Source of the DNA: Deltaproteobacteria bacterium | GTDB taxonomy: Bacteria > Myxococcota_A > Polyangia > Polyangiales > Ga0077539 | Reading direction: 5' to 3' | NCBI GenBank assembly: GCA_030694465.1 | Contig: JAUXYJ010000097.1 | Location: forward strand, 119,676 to 183,675 | Length of the DNA: 64,000 nt | Shown: positions 1 to 8,975 of the stretch, one piece after another | Position numbering within the stretch: position 1 is the stretch's first letter | Layout: each line of letters starts with the position of its first letter | Notes under the pieces: model-generated | What the model saw: only the letters and a program-made list of their open reading frames with translations | Told to the model about the DNA's origin: nothing | Databases searched by the model: none | Made by a program: the position numbers and the translations under genes

Positions 1-49
1 CGTTGTGCGGGACAAGCGACCGCGAGAGCGGCTAGACTCTTGGGCCACT

Positions 50-1399
50 GTGAAAACCACGCGTGATCGAAGGACGGCTCTGGCGGTCTCTGTCGTCTGG
101 CCTCTTGGGCTCTTGTCTCTGAGTGCCTGCACAAGTCCACCGACCGCAGCAGACACCACGGCGCAGGACGCGACCATGGAGAGCGCTGTCAGCGTCCATC
201 GCGCCCGCCCTGGCTGCGACCCAGTCAACGGCATTGTGTGCAACGGCGACTATGTTGGCCGCTGTGATCCGGGCTGCGCGAGCACGCAGTGCTGCTCTCC
301 ACAATCGGGCGAGTTTCGGTGTGTCGACCTCGACCCTGACGGCTACTGCCCTGCGGCAGATCTCTCGGTGCGGCGCGACGAGATTGAGGGACGCACGGAC
401 GTGCAATGGCGCTTTTTTGCTGGCGACGATTGCGCGCTTCAAGAGCGCTGCGTCAACGGGCCAGGCTGGCGACGTCTGCTGATGTTTGCCACGGTCACGC
501 CCAACCGCGGCACCGCGGATCTCTTCATGGGGCCACCGGCCGAAAACGCAGCGCGCTTTGAGTACTCGACGTGCCACGACCATTATCACTTCGACGGCTA
601 CGCGGCCTACGAGCTTCAGCGAGACGGGGCGGTCATTGCGCGTGGACACAAGCAGGCGTTTTGCTTGATGGACACCACGCCCTATCCCGATGGGCCTGAC
701 ACAAACCTTCACTATACCTGCGAAAATCAAGGCATCCAGCGCGACTGGCAAGACGTCTACGGCAGCTACCTCGATTGCCAGTGGGTCGACGTGACGGACG
801 TCGCGCCGGGCAATTATCAGCTGCGGGTCGCGGTCAACACGACGCAAACGCTCAACGAGCGCGATTACAGCAACAACGTGATCACGGTGCCTGTCGCGGT
901 CACGCCGGATGACAGCGCTGCAGACCCCACGCTGCCTTGCCCCACGCCACGCGAGGGGGCAAATCGACAGTGCGGATTCGCTCGCGGAGGTAGCTTTGCG
1001 TGCACGCCTGGGGTGTCTCTCCGAGCGGGTTGCTCGGCTGCTTGCGCGGTGGGCTCTTGCACCGGGGATACGGTCCTTCGGGTGTGCGATGGCGATGCTC
1101 CGTGTGGTCCGCGTGCTGCGCTCGCGATCAACGATGACTCCGCGTGCAGGTCGCCGACGGGCCGCGAAGACGTCTGCTCGGTAGGGCGGTTTGTGTGTCC
1201 GCCGTCGGGCCGATTTACCGTGCTCTACGGTGGCTTGGCGTCGGACGAAGCGGTCACCTGCAACGTCGCCGTGGAGCCCGTTGCGATGGGTGGAGACGCT
1301 GGCGCTCCGCGTGATGCGGCATCAGACTCTGGGGCAGAGGCCGCGGTGGACGCGGCGAGCGGAATAGACGCAACCTCGGACGCTCGCGTTGCAGATTGA
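50..1399 (+). CDS. Secreted lysyl oxidase-like lipoprotein
   Basis: Lipobox-like LLSLSAC after GTG at 50; lysyl-oxidase-like CHDHYHF, GHKQAFCLMDT, YGSYLDCQWVDVTDVAPGNYQLRV motifs. Confidence 0.85.
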   Translation: MKTTRDRRTALAVSVVWPLGLLSLSACTSPPTAADTTAQDATMESAVSVHRARPGCDPVNGIVCNGDYVGRCDPGCASTQCCSPQSGEFRCVDLDPDGYCPAADLSVRRDEIEGRTDVQWRFFAGDDCALQERCVNGPGWRRLLMFATVTPNRGTADLFMGPPAENAARFEYSTCHDHYHFDGYAAYELQRDGAVIARGHKQAFCLMDTTPYPDGPDTNLHYTCENQGIQRDWQDVYGSYLDCQWVDVTDVAPGNYQLRVAVNTTQTLNERDYSNNVITVPVAVTPDDSAADPTLPCPTPREGANRQCGFARGGSFACTPGVSLRAGCSAACAVGSCTGDTVLRVCDGDAPCGPRAALAINDDSACRSPTGREDVCSVGRFVCPPSGRFTVLYGGLASDEAVTCNVAVEPVAMGGDAGAPRDAASDSGAEAAVDAASGIDATSDARVAD

Positions 1400-1443
1400 T
1401 GAGTCTGTAATTTCTCTTACAAAAGGAATTTCTAGAGAGCTCT

Positions 1444-1761
1444 ATGAGACCGGCACGAGTGCTTCCGCAGGCGCAGTTATTTGTTTGCACAAACAGCAGG
1501 GCGGCGAGCGATCCGCTAACGAGTGGGTGCGGTGCGACGGGGCCCGCGGTGTTTGACGCTGCGCGCGCTTTAGTCAACGCGCAGGGGCGGCTTCGGACGC
1601 ACTGGGTGACGCGGACTGGTTGCCTTGGGCAGTGCCCACGGACCGGATGTGCGGTTGCGCTCTGGCCCTCGGGTGAGCAATGGATCGAAGCCGACACCAA
1701 CGACGTGGCCGCGATGGTGGCCCGCCTCTGTTTGACCGCACCCAATCGAGGAGAGCCATGA
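1444..1761 (+). CDS. Thioredoxin-like [2Fe-2S] ferredoxin
   Basis: LFVCTN...GCG...TGCLGQCPRTGCAVALWPSGEQW pattern. Confidence 0.75.
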   Translation: MRPARVLPQAQLFVCTNSRAASDPLTSGCGATGPAVFDAARALVNAQGRLRTHWVTRTGCLGQCPRTGCAVALWPSGEQWIEADTNDVAAMVARLCLTAPNRGEP

Positions 1762-2042
1762 ACGAAGTAGAACAGCGCGCGTTTGCGACCATCGAGGCCT
1801 TGTTGCTGCAAATGGTGGAGCATCAGGAGCAAAAAGTGGCAGCTTTTGCCCGGCGATTGCGCCCTCGGTTGACCGCAGACGATCTCAAGAATCCGCACGA
1901 TTTTGACGAGCTCAACGATCCGGATTTTAACTACGAAGATGGTCATCTGGCGGGGCTCCATGCGGCTGTGAGCGCCCTTCGACGCGCCGTGCGTGACCAC
2001 CACGAGACCCACGCAGGAGGTCCCAATGACTCGCAAAGATAA
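1758..2042 (+). CDS. Hypothetical protein
   Basis: ORF with ATG at 1758 overlapping the previous stop; colinear with neighbours. Confidence 0.6.
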   Translation: MNEVEQRAFATIEALLLQMVEHQEQKVAAFARRLRPRLTADDLKNPHDFDELNDPDFNYEDGHLAGLHAAVSALRRAVRDHHETHAGGPNDSQR

Positions 2043-2841
2043 GCAGCGTGAATCCTCGCGCGTAGCGACCGAAGAGCTCGCCGCGAAGAAGGCCGCAAAT
2101 AACCCCGCACCTCTCGCCGCCAAGGGGCTCAAGGGGCTTGAGTCGCTCAAGGCGGAGTTTGACGCCAAGGCACGCGCCGAGCAGGCCGCGATTGAAGAGA
2201 GAGCCCAAAAAGAGGCGGCATTTCGCAAGCAAATCGGCCTCAAAGCCGAGCCGACCAAGGTAAAAAAGCTCGCCGAGGCACCCACGCGCAAGACCGATGT
2301 CATCGAGGTCTGGAGACCCGATCTTGACGCCGAGCTCTTTGCTGCGTCCATGCGAGGGGTCAAACCGCTCGCACCGGAGAAAAATCCCCATCGCGGTCCT
2401 CGTCCTGCGAAGCGACAGAACGAGCACAGCGGGGCCGTCAAAGCGCGCCGTGACAGTGCCCAGGGGGATGTAGGCCTGGTGGTCTCTTGGGGCGAAGACG
2501 GGCTCTGTAGGGCCTGTCGCAAGGGGGGCGCATTTGCGCTCGAGATGCTGCAGCGGTTCGAGGGGTGCGACGCGGTTCTGGATCTTCACGGGCAAGATGT
2601 CGTGCAGGCGCGCGCGAGGACTCAGTCGTTTGTGCGCGCCAAGCGCGAGCTTGGGCTGCGCACCGTCGAGATCATTCATGGCACCGGAAAACACTCGCCC
2701 GATGGGGAGTGTATCTTGCGCGACGTGGTGGTCTCGGCGCTTACCGATCCGTCGTTCTCGCGTGAGATCGACGCCTTTGCGGGGCGCAAAGTGAGCAAGG
2801 GCCCCAGTCCGTCGGTGTTCGTCGCCCTGCGCGCCCGTTGA
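2026..2841 (+). CDS. Smr-domain protein
   Basis: C-terminal LDLHGQ...EIIHGTGKHS...SVFVALR Smr motifs; start at ATG 2026. Confidence 0.8.
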   Translation: MTRKDKQRESSRVATEELAAKKAANNPAPLAAKGLKGLESLKAEFDAKARAEQAAIEERAQKEAAFRKQIGLKAEPTKVKKLAEAPTRKTDVIEVWRPDLDAELFAASMRGVKPLAPEKNPHRGPRPAKRQNEHSGAVKARRDSAQGDVGLVVSWGEDGLCRACRKGGAFALEMLQRFEGCDAVLDLHGQDVVQARARTQSFVRAKRELGLRTVEIIHGTGKHSPDGECILRDVVVSALTDPSFSREIDAFAGRKVSKGPSPSVFVALRAR

Positions 2842-4808
2842 CCGAGACGCTCTACAGCCGCCGTCGGCGCGTGGATCTTGCGGGGGAGTTTCGCGCTCCG
2901 CGGGCGGTCGTCTTGGCGCGCGATGAGGGCCTGTTGCTCTGCGCAAACGCACGCGCGGGTGACTCTGTGTATTTTACCGTGGGGTCGCATCGAGGCGAGG
3001 CGATGCAGGTGACCCACGATGGCGCGGTCGCGATGGAGGTCGACACGGATGCCTCGACGCGGACGTACGCATGGGTGACGCTCTGGTCTGAAAATTCGCA
3101 CGGTCGGCAAGCCCTCGGGGCCGTCTATGTGAGCACCGCACGCGCCCTGGTGTGGTCTCGATGGATCTTCGCGCTGGCCACTCTGCCCGCAGTGCTTTTG
3201 GCAGCCATAAGCTTGCTGCCCGCGGGTCGTGTGGCCGTCGCGGTGCCGTCTTGGCTCGCGTCCTTGGTGTGCGCTTCGGTGCTCGCGATCGGCGCACGGC
3301 GACGCGCGGGGCGCTGGGTGCATGGGGGCGTGGTCCAGGTCCCCGCGGCCGTCTTGGCACTCGGGCTGAGCTTGTCTGCGTGGGGCGTGGTGCGCTCGAT
3401 CAACCACGTCGTGATTGAATCGGGCGTCGACACAGCACACATCGCGGCGATCTCTCGCAGCGATTTGAGCAGAGAAAACAATGCTCGTTCGTGTGGTGAT
3501 GGGCTCGCGGGCGGGTTGTGCATCTCGCGTGACCCTGCGTTGTTTGAGCACGCGTCGTGTGGTCCGAGTGTGCCGCGTTGGTGGCTCGGTGCAGCCATCG
3601 CGACACGTCACTGGCGAGGGTGCCTGCGGCGATTTGAGGCGCTGGACGCAGACGTCGCGCCGATGGGGATCGGCTGTACACCCGGTGCGATGGGGCAGTG
3701 CTGTGTCGACCTCCGCGGACCCTCGTGCGAGGCGCCGCGGACGCTCTCGTTGGATGTCCGCTGGCGGGCGGGGTTTGAGCGCCCCACGATTGGCCAAGGA
3801 GCGTGCGCGACACAATCGTTGGTCGCGTGGCGCGCTGTGGTGACCGCGCGTGAGGGCATTGGCGCTGCGATCGCACGGATCGCGCGGGTGCCCGCGCAGG
3901 GTGAGCTCTGCCTCGATCTTGAGGGCTGGGGTAGCGTCACCGCGGTCTCTTTTGTGGACGAGCGAGGGGCGGTTCAATGGCGCGCGCAGCGGTCGCTGCC
4001 GCTGAGAGCGTCGGCGATGCGAGTGCGAATGCCCAGTGTATTGCCTACACAATTGAACATCGAGCTCGCGCTTGGTCACAGTGATCAGTCCGTGGGTCGC
4101 GTGCAGCGGTTGGCGATCCCGTGGTCGATGGACACGGTGAGACCGACGCAGTTGCACTTTGTCGCGGGTCGCGAGGCGGAGCCTGCGTCGCTGGACCGAG
4201 TCACACTCGGCGATCGAGCTCCACGTGCAAATCCAGAGCTCCATTTGCTCTGGCCCCAAGGGGGACCGCGGGTCCGAACCGCGCTCCCGAGCCGGCTCGC
4301 GTGCGGCCAGGGGGTGCGTCTGTGGCGTCCCGGCGGCGAGGCGTTGAGCCGTGTTGAAGTCGGAGAGACCTCGCTCGCGTGCGCGCGACCAGCGAGCGCC
4401 GAATCGAGGAATTTGCCATGGATTGTTCACCGATTCGACGCGACCGAGTTGCAGTATCATGGCGGCTCTCTGTGGGCCGACATGCAACGTCGTCGGTTGG
4501 TAGCGCGTTCGGTCGGCGCGGATGCGGCGCGTGAGCTCTTTGTGTCTACACGTGGCGCGCATGTGCTGGATGGCAACGCGCGATTTGTCGACGATGCCGG
4601 TCGAGCTCTTGGGCTCGTGACGACCGGGGATGGCCACTGGCGACTGCGCGCGGACCCTGCGGATCCGGTTGAGATTCTCTGCTGCGAGTTGGACGGGCTG
4701 TGGGCTGACTGTCCGCTCGATGTGACCTATGCGTGGCGATGTGGTCCGAAGCTCACAAACCGACCGAACTGTGCCCGGGCCTACGCCGATTGCACGCAGT
4801 CTCGTTAG
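2838..4808 (+). CDS. Hypothetical membrane protein
   Basis: 656-aa ORF with hydrophobic segments near residues 105-190; TTG start overlaps the Smr stop. Confidence 0.6.
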   Translation: MTETLYSRRRRVDLAGEFRAPRAVVLARDEGLLLCANARAGDSVYFTVGSHRGEAMQVTHDGAVAMEVDTDASTRTYAWVTLWSENSHGRQALGAVYVSTARALVWSRWIFALATLPAVLLAAISLLPAGRVAVAVPSWLASLVCASVLAIGARRRAGRWVHGGVVQVPAAVLALGLSLSAWGVVRSINHVVIESGVDTAHIAAISRSDLSRENNARSCGDGLAGGLCISRDPALFEHASCGPSVPRWWLGAAIATRHWRGCLRRFEALDADVAPMGIGCTPGAMGQCCVDLRGPSCEAPRTLSLDVRWRAGFERPTIGQGACATQSLVAWRAVVTAREGIGAAIARIARVPAQGELCLDLEGWGSVTAVSFVDERGAVQWRAQRSLPLRASAMRVRMPSVLPTQLNIELALGHSDQSVGRVQRLAIPWSMDTVRPTQLHFVAGREAEPASLDRVTLGDRAPRANPELHLLWPQGGPRVRTALPSRLACGQGVRLWRPGGEALSRVEVGETSLACARPASAESRNLPWIVHRFDATELQYHGGSLWADMQRRRLVARSVGADAARELFVSTRGAHVLDGNARFVDDAGRALGLVTTGDGHWRLRADPADPVEILCCELDGLWADCPLDVTYAWRCGPKLTNRPNCARAYADCTQSR

Positions 4809-5686
4809 GCTATTTGCAGGGACTCCAGCACGTAGCTGGGTTGGATCGCTGAGTCTGTGAGGTGCTCGCGGCGGGTCACGCCCGTGAGCAGCAGCGCGGA
4901 GCTAATTCTGGCCGAATTAGCGCCGAGGATGTCGGTCGCGAGCTGGTCGCCGAGCATCACGCAGTCGCGGGTTCCTAGGGTCTCGATGGCGTGCTCGAAG
5001 AGAAACGTACTGGGTTTTCCGAGGGCTACGAAGCGAGGCGCGGTCGGGCCGAGTCTCGCGAAGAGTCCCGCCTCGAGCATGGCGGCGACGGAGCCCGCGG
5101 TGAACCCGAAGCCCCCCTCGGCTGCGGGATAAATCAGGTCGGGGTTGGGCAGCAAGAGCACGGGCGGGCGGCCTTGTTCGCACACGCGCGAGATCCACGA
5201 GAGCATGGCGTCCAGCGTTGGGATGAAGTCAAAGCCTTGCTCGTCGCAGATCACGACGACATCGGCGGGGTCGGTGCATCGCTCAAGGACCTCGCCTCCT
5301 GCTTGGCTCACAAACCAGCGCGAGTCTCTGGTGCCTAAGACCGCGCAGCGCGCGCCCTCGAGGCCGTTGGAGGCAAAATAGCTCTGCACCATCCCGCCCG
5401 AAGAGAGAACAGAGTGTGGCTCAATTTGCAGGCCCAATCGCTTGAATCGGTCCGACGAGCTCTTGGGCGACCGAGACGCGTCGTTGGTCAAAACCACGAA
5501 GCGTTGGCCGCGGCGGAGGAGCGAATCGATCGCGTCGACGGCGCCGTCAATGACACCGTCGCTGTGCACGAGGACACCGTACGCGTCGAAGAGTAGCGAC
5601 TCGTGGCGCTCACAGAGCGCAGAGAAATCGAGGTCCAGCACGCTCACGTCGAGGGGCTCTGCATGCGGCGTTGGGCGACGAGGCAC
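4805..5686 (-). CDS. HAD-superfamily (NagD-like) sugar phosphatase
   Basis: FDAYGVLVHSDG, LTNDASRS, GKPS, MLGDQLATDILGA motifs. Confidence 0.8.
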   Translation of the reverse strand: MPRRPTPHAEPLDVSVLDLDFSALCERHESLLFDAYGVLVHSDGVIDGAVDAIDSLLRRGQRFVVLTNDASRSPKSSSDRFKRLGLQIEPHSVLSSGGMVQSYFASNGLEGARCAVLGTRDSRWFVSQAGGEVLERCTDPADVVVICDEQGFDFIPTLDAMLSWISRVCEQGRPPVLLLPNPDLIYPAAEGGFGFTAGSVAAMLEAGLFARLGPTAPRFVALGKPSTFLFEHAIETLGTRDCVMLGDQLATDILGANSARISSALLLTGVTRREHLTDSAIQPSYVLESLQIA

Positions 5687-6072
5687 ATGGCCTCGACGGT
5701 GATCAGCGAGAAGAGCGCCCGTGGGCTGATGCGCGTGTGGTCTTCGAGCTCACGAAGTGCAGGCAACCAGCTCACCAATTGCTCTACAACGGGGGCGGTC
5801 AAGAAGCCCTCCTGCATGACCTCAGGGGACGAAAAATCGAGGCGAGTCAGCCACTCAAACTCGCTGCCTCGGACCTTGACCGAGAGGTCTCGTTCGAGCT
5901 GAAAGACAATGTCGACGAAGTCGAGTGAGTCAGCGCCTAGGTCATCGATCAATCGCGAGGACATGGCGATGTCGCCGGGCTCGAGCATGAGGCTCTCGGC
6001 GATGCACGCGCGGACGGCCTCGAAGACTTCGGGCTTTACCTGCAAATACTCAGAAGAATCAGTCATGCTCAT
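5644..6072 (-). CDS. Acyl carrier protein with C-terminal extension
   Basis: DDLGADSLDFVDIVFQLE phosphopantetheine motif; 142 aa. Confidence 0.8.
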   Translation of the reverse strand: MSMTDSSEYLQVKPEVFEAVRACIAESLMLEPGDIAMSSRLIDDLGADSLDFVDIVFQLERDLSVKVRGSEFEWLTRLDFSSPEVMQEGFLTAPVVEQLVSWLPALRELEDHTRISPRALFSLITVEAMCLVAQRRMQSPST

Positions 6073-6739
6073 GGTCTCCGTCGATCCAGCGGATGGACTG
6101 TTCGACTGGCTTGCGCTGCGTGACGTTGGGGGTCTCTGCGGGGTATCCGACGCTCACGAGAGCGAGGAGATTCCAAGACGGAGTCACCCGTACGAGGGGC
6201 TTTAAGAGGTCTGCGGCGATCAATGGACCGGTGAGTGCCGAAGCACCGAGGCCCAGCGAAGGCGCAGCCAGCAAGAGGTTTTGCAGGGCCAGGGACGCGC
6301 CGATGCATGCGCTCTGGTGCTCCATCGTCTGGGCCAACGAGCGCTCGTGTGCAGGGAGTCCATCGGTCAGAAGATGCGACAGGATGGGGCTCGCGCGAAA
6401 CGCGATCGCGATGACGCAAGGAGCCTGCGCAAAACGAGTGAAATAGTCTCCGTAGGTTCTGAAGGCATCGATGCCATCGCTGTCCATGTTTGCGCACAGA
6501 AAATCTACACGCTCTTGGACCGCCGAGGCCATGCGCTCAAGGGTCTCGCGGTGACGCACGACCGAGAAGCGCCATGGCTGCTTGTTCGACGCCGACGGGG
6601 CCAAGATCGCGAGAGAGAGCAGCGCCTCGATACGCTCACGCGTTGGCATTTGGTCTGTAAAAACACGGACCGAGCGACGACTTCGGAGGGCGTCTTCGAG
6701 TGAAGTCGCCGCGACCCTCGAGGCGTTGGAGTCGGTCAT
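6059..6739 (-). CDS. Nitroreductase-family protein
   Basis: RRSVRVF...PSASNKQPWRF... nitroreductase pattern. Confidence 0.8.
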   Translation of the reverse strand: MTDSNASRVAATSLEDALRSRRSVRVFTDQMPTRERIEALLSLAILAPSASNKQPWRFSVVRHRETLERMASAVQERVDFLCANMDSDGIDAFRTYGDYFTRFAQAPCVIAIAFRASPILSHLLTDGLPAHERSLAQTMEHQSACIGASLALQNLLLAAPSLGLGASALTGPLIAADLLKPLVRVTPSWNLLALVSVGYPAETPNVTQRKPVEQSIRWIDGDHEHD

Positions 6740-7515
6740 TGGACGCCGTATCCTCCGTCGACTTCGACCATGGTCCCGGTGAGCCCTGAGGCTCCCTCCG
6801 TGGCCAAAAAAGCGATCGTATGCGCGACGGATTCGACCGACACCAACGAGCCCGTGAGGGTGCGAGCGCGCACGCGATCTGCATCGAGGGACAGGACCCC
6901 TGCCGTCATCGCGGACTCAAACGGTCCGGGACGAACACCGAGGATTCGCACGCCTTTGCGACCATATTCGACCGCAAGGCCCCGCACCAGGCCCTCTAGC
7001 GCGGCCTTGCTTGAGGCATAAATGGACTGACCACGAAAGGGTCTTAGCGAGGCGACGCTGGTCACAAAGACGACGGCGCCGTGGCGTCTGCGGATCATCG
7101 ATGGCAAGACGGCGCGCGTGAGCGCAATGGGCGCGAAGACGTTGACCGCGAAGGTCTTCTCGATCGTGTCCGAGGCTGTCGCGACGAGCAGGGCACTTGG
7201 CGCGACTCCAGCGCAATGCACCAGTAAATCGACAGGCAAAACTGCGTCTTTGAGCTCGTCTGCGAGGCGCTCTGTCGCGTGAGTGTCGCTCAAGTCGGCG
7301 TGCCGCAGCGTGATCTTGGCGCCAAGCGTCGAGAGGCGATCGGCGAGCCCACGAACGCGCTCAGACGACGCTTCACTTCGGTAGTGCAGCGTGAGCGCAC
7401 GGCATCCGCGGTCCACGAGCGCTTGCGCGACCGCGGCACCAAGGGTTCCGTTGGCGCCGGTGACAACCGCGTGGCGATCTGCAAGCGAGAGCACTGGATT
7501 GAGAGGAAATGTCAT
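6736..7515 (-). CDS. 3-oxoacyl-ACP reductase-like SDR (FabG family)
   Basis: VTGANGTLGAAVA, YASSKAALEGLVRGLAVEYG, VEVDGGYGVQ. Confidence 0.85.
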   Translation of the reverse strand: MTFPLNPVLSLADRHAVVTGANGTLGAAVAQALVDRGCRALTLHYRSEASSERVRGLADRLSTLGAKITLRHADLSDTHATERLADELKDAVLPVDLLVHCAGVAPSALLVATASDTIEKTFAVNVFAPIALTRAVLPSMIRRRHGAVVFVTSVASLRPFRGQSIYASSKAALEGLVRGLAVEYGRKGVRILGVRPGPFESAMTAGVLSLDADRVRARTLTGSLVSVESVAHTIAFLATEGASGLTGTMVEVDGGYGVQ

Positions 7516-7644
7516 CGCGCTCGCGTGAAGGTGTACACCCATTTGCTCGGCGCTCGTGGTCGACAGTGGAGCGGCCAAACGCCCGAAGCAAAAGCAGTGC
7601 GTGCTGGTAGCCTGGGCTGTCCTCACGGGACAGCGGCGGAGCTA

Positions 7645-7995
7645 TCAGCAATAGCCCATCGAGGTTCCACCCTCCGGCGGCACGCATCGATAGCAGTCGC
7701 CCCGCGGTGGGGTCGTGATCCGTGGATCGGGTTGACACACCGAGCACCGAAACCCTGTCGGTTGCCCCACGAACGCGCTTGGCATGCTCGGCACGTCTGG
7801 ACACGTCCAACAGCCAAAGTCGGTGCCCACGGGCAACGCGTTGGGATCTGTGCAGGCCATCTGCGCGCTGTCGGCCTGCGAATCGGACGCGGTTTGCGCG
7901 TCTCCGGTCGGTGTTGTGGGTCCGCAGGCGCTGGCGATCACCAGAGAAAACACAGCGGGGATCACGAGGCGTGGCGGTCGCGTTGTGGGGTTCAT
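7645..7995 (-). CDS. Small Cys-containing lipoprotein
   Basis: MNPTTRPPRLVIPAVFSLVIASACG lipobox; multiple Cys. Confidence 0.65.
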   Translation of the reverse strand: MNPTTRPPRLVIPAVFSLVIASACGPTTPTGDAQTASDSQADSAQMACTDPNALPVGTDFGCWTCPDVPSMPSAFVGQPTGFRCSVCQPDPRITTPPRGDCYRCVPPEGGTSMGYC

Positions 7996-8184
7996 CGCTC
8001 CAAAGTCTAAACCAGCGCCCTGATCTCTTGGACTTGTACCGCTACCAGAGCGCCGATGTGGACGCTCGGCGGTAACGGACACCTAAAAGTACATGTAGGC
8101 GTCCCGCCCTCGAACGGGCCATTGGGCTGCCCATTTGCCGGGGATCGGTCGTTGCCACCGTCCGCGCAGTGCCCCCCTGGGTCT

Positions 8185-8212
8185 TGACTAGACTGACTGG
8201 TCAGTCTAGTCA
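8185..8212. promoter_or_regulatory. Operator-like inverted repeat upstream of the TetR gene
   Basis: TGACTAGACTGAC-TG-GTCAGTCTAGTCA: perfect 13-bp arms, 2-nt spacer, ends 13 nt before ATG 8226. Confidence 0.75.
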
Positions 8213-8225
8213 CCGCGCCTCTACC

Positions 8226-8975
8226 ATGACCCGAAAAGAGACGGCGCCAACCGCAGGGGACGGCGAGGACGAGAAGCGAGAGCGGCGACGGATTGCGCTC
8301 CGCAATGCTGCCTACGAGCGGTTCTCTGCGCGCGGCTATCACCTGACGACCGTGGATGAGATCTGCGTCGAGGCTGGGATCTCGAAGGGCTCGTTTTATT
8401 GGCATTACGACAGCAAGCAGGCGGTGCTGTTGGCGATCGTCGATGGCTGGGCGGCCGAAGTTGAACTCTCACTCACGGAGCATTTTCGCGGTGCAATCGC
8501 ACGCGCCGATCGCCGTATCGCTGTGACCGAGGGGCTGCGCGCGTTGGCACATCGGCTGCGCAAGCTCATGCCGTTGTGGTTGGAGTTTCTGTCCCAAGCC
8601 CAGCGCGAACCGGTGATCCGAGAGGGCCTCAGTGTCTTTCATCGCCGCGTTCGGCGCGCCACGCACACGATGTTGAGCGCGCTGGTGGACAACTTTCAGA
8701 ACACCCGTGAGAGCGAAGCGCTCGCGACGATCATTGTGGGGGGATTTATCGGGTTGATGTCGCTCGAACTCAGCGACCCCTCGGACGTGACGTTTGATCG
8801 CGAGGTCGAGTCGTTTATGAGCCTGTTGGGGCACTCCTCGATCGAGGCAGACGACGCTGATGCTGCGCAGAAAAGCAGCAAAAAGACTAATCAATCAATC
8901 TCAGCGCCGGTGGCAAAGACCAGCGACAGTGCACGCGAAGAGCGCGCGACGAAGAGCAGAAAGATCGTACGATGA
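8226..8975 (+). CDS. TetR/AcrR family transcriptional regulator
   Basis: RRIALRNAAYERFSARGYHLTTVDEICVEAGISKGSFYWHYDSKQAVLLAIV HTH. Confidence 0.9.
   Translation: MTRKETAPTAGDGEDEKRERRRIALRNAAYERFSARGYHLTTVDEICVEAGISKGSFYWHYDSKQAVLLAIVDGWAAEVELSLTEHFRGAIARADRRIAVTEGLRALAHRLRKLMPLWLEFLSQAQREPVIREGLSVFHRRVRRATHTMLSALVDNFQNTRESEALATIIVGGFIGLMSLELSDPSDVTFDREVESFMSLLGHSSIEADDADAAQKSSKKTNQSISAPVAKTSDSAREERATKSRKIVR

Noticed and set aside
2676-4637. 653-aa minus-strand ORF
   Set aside because: Arg/His/Pro-rich composition with no recognisable domain; antisense of a more plausible plus-strand ORF.
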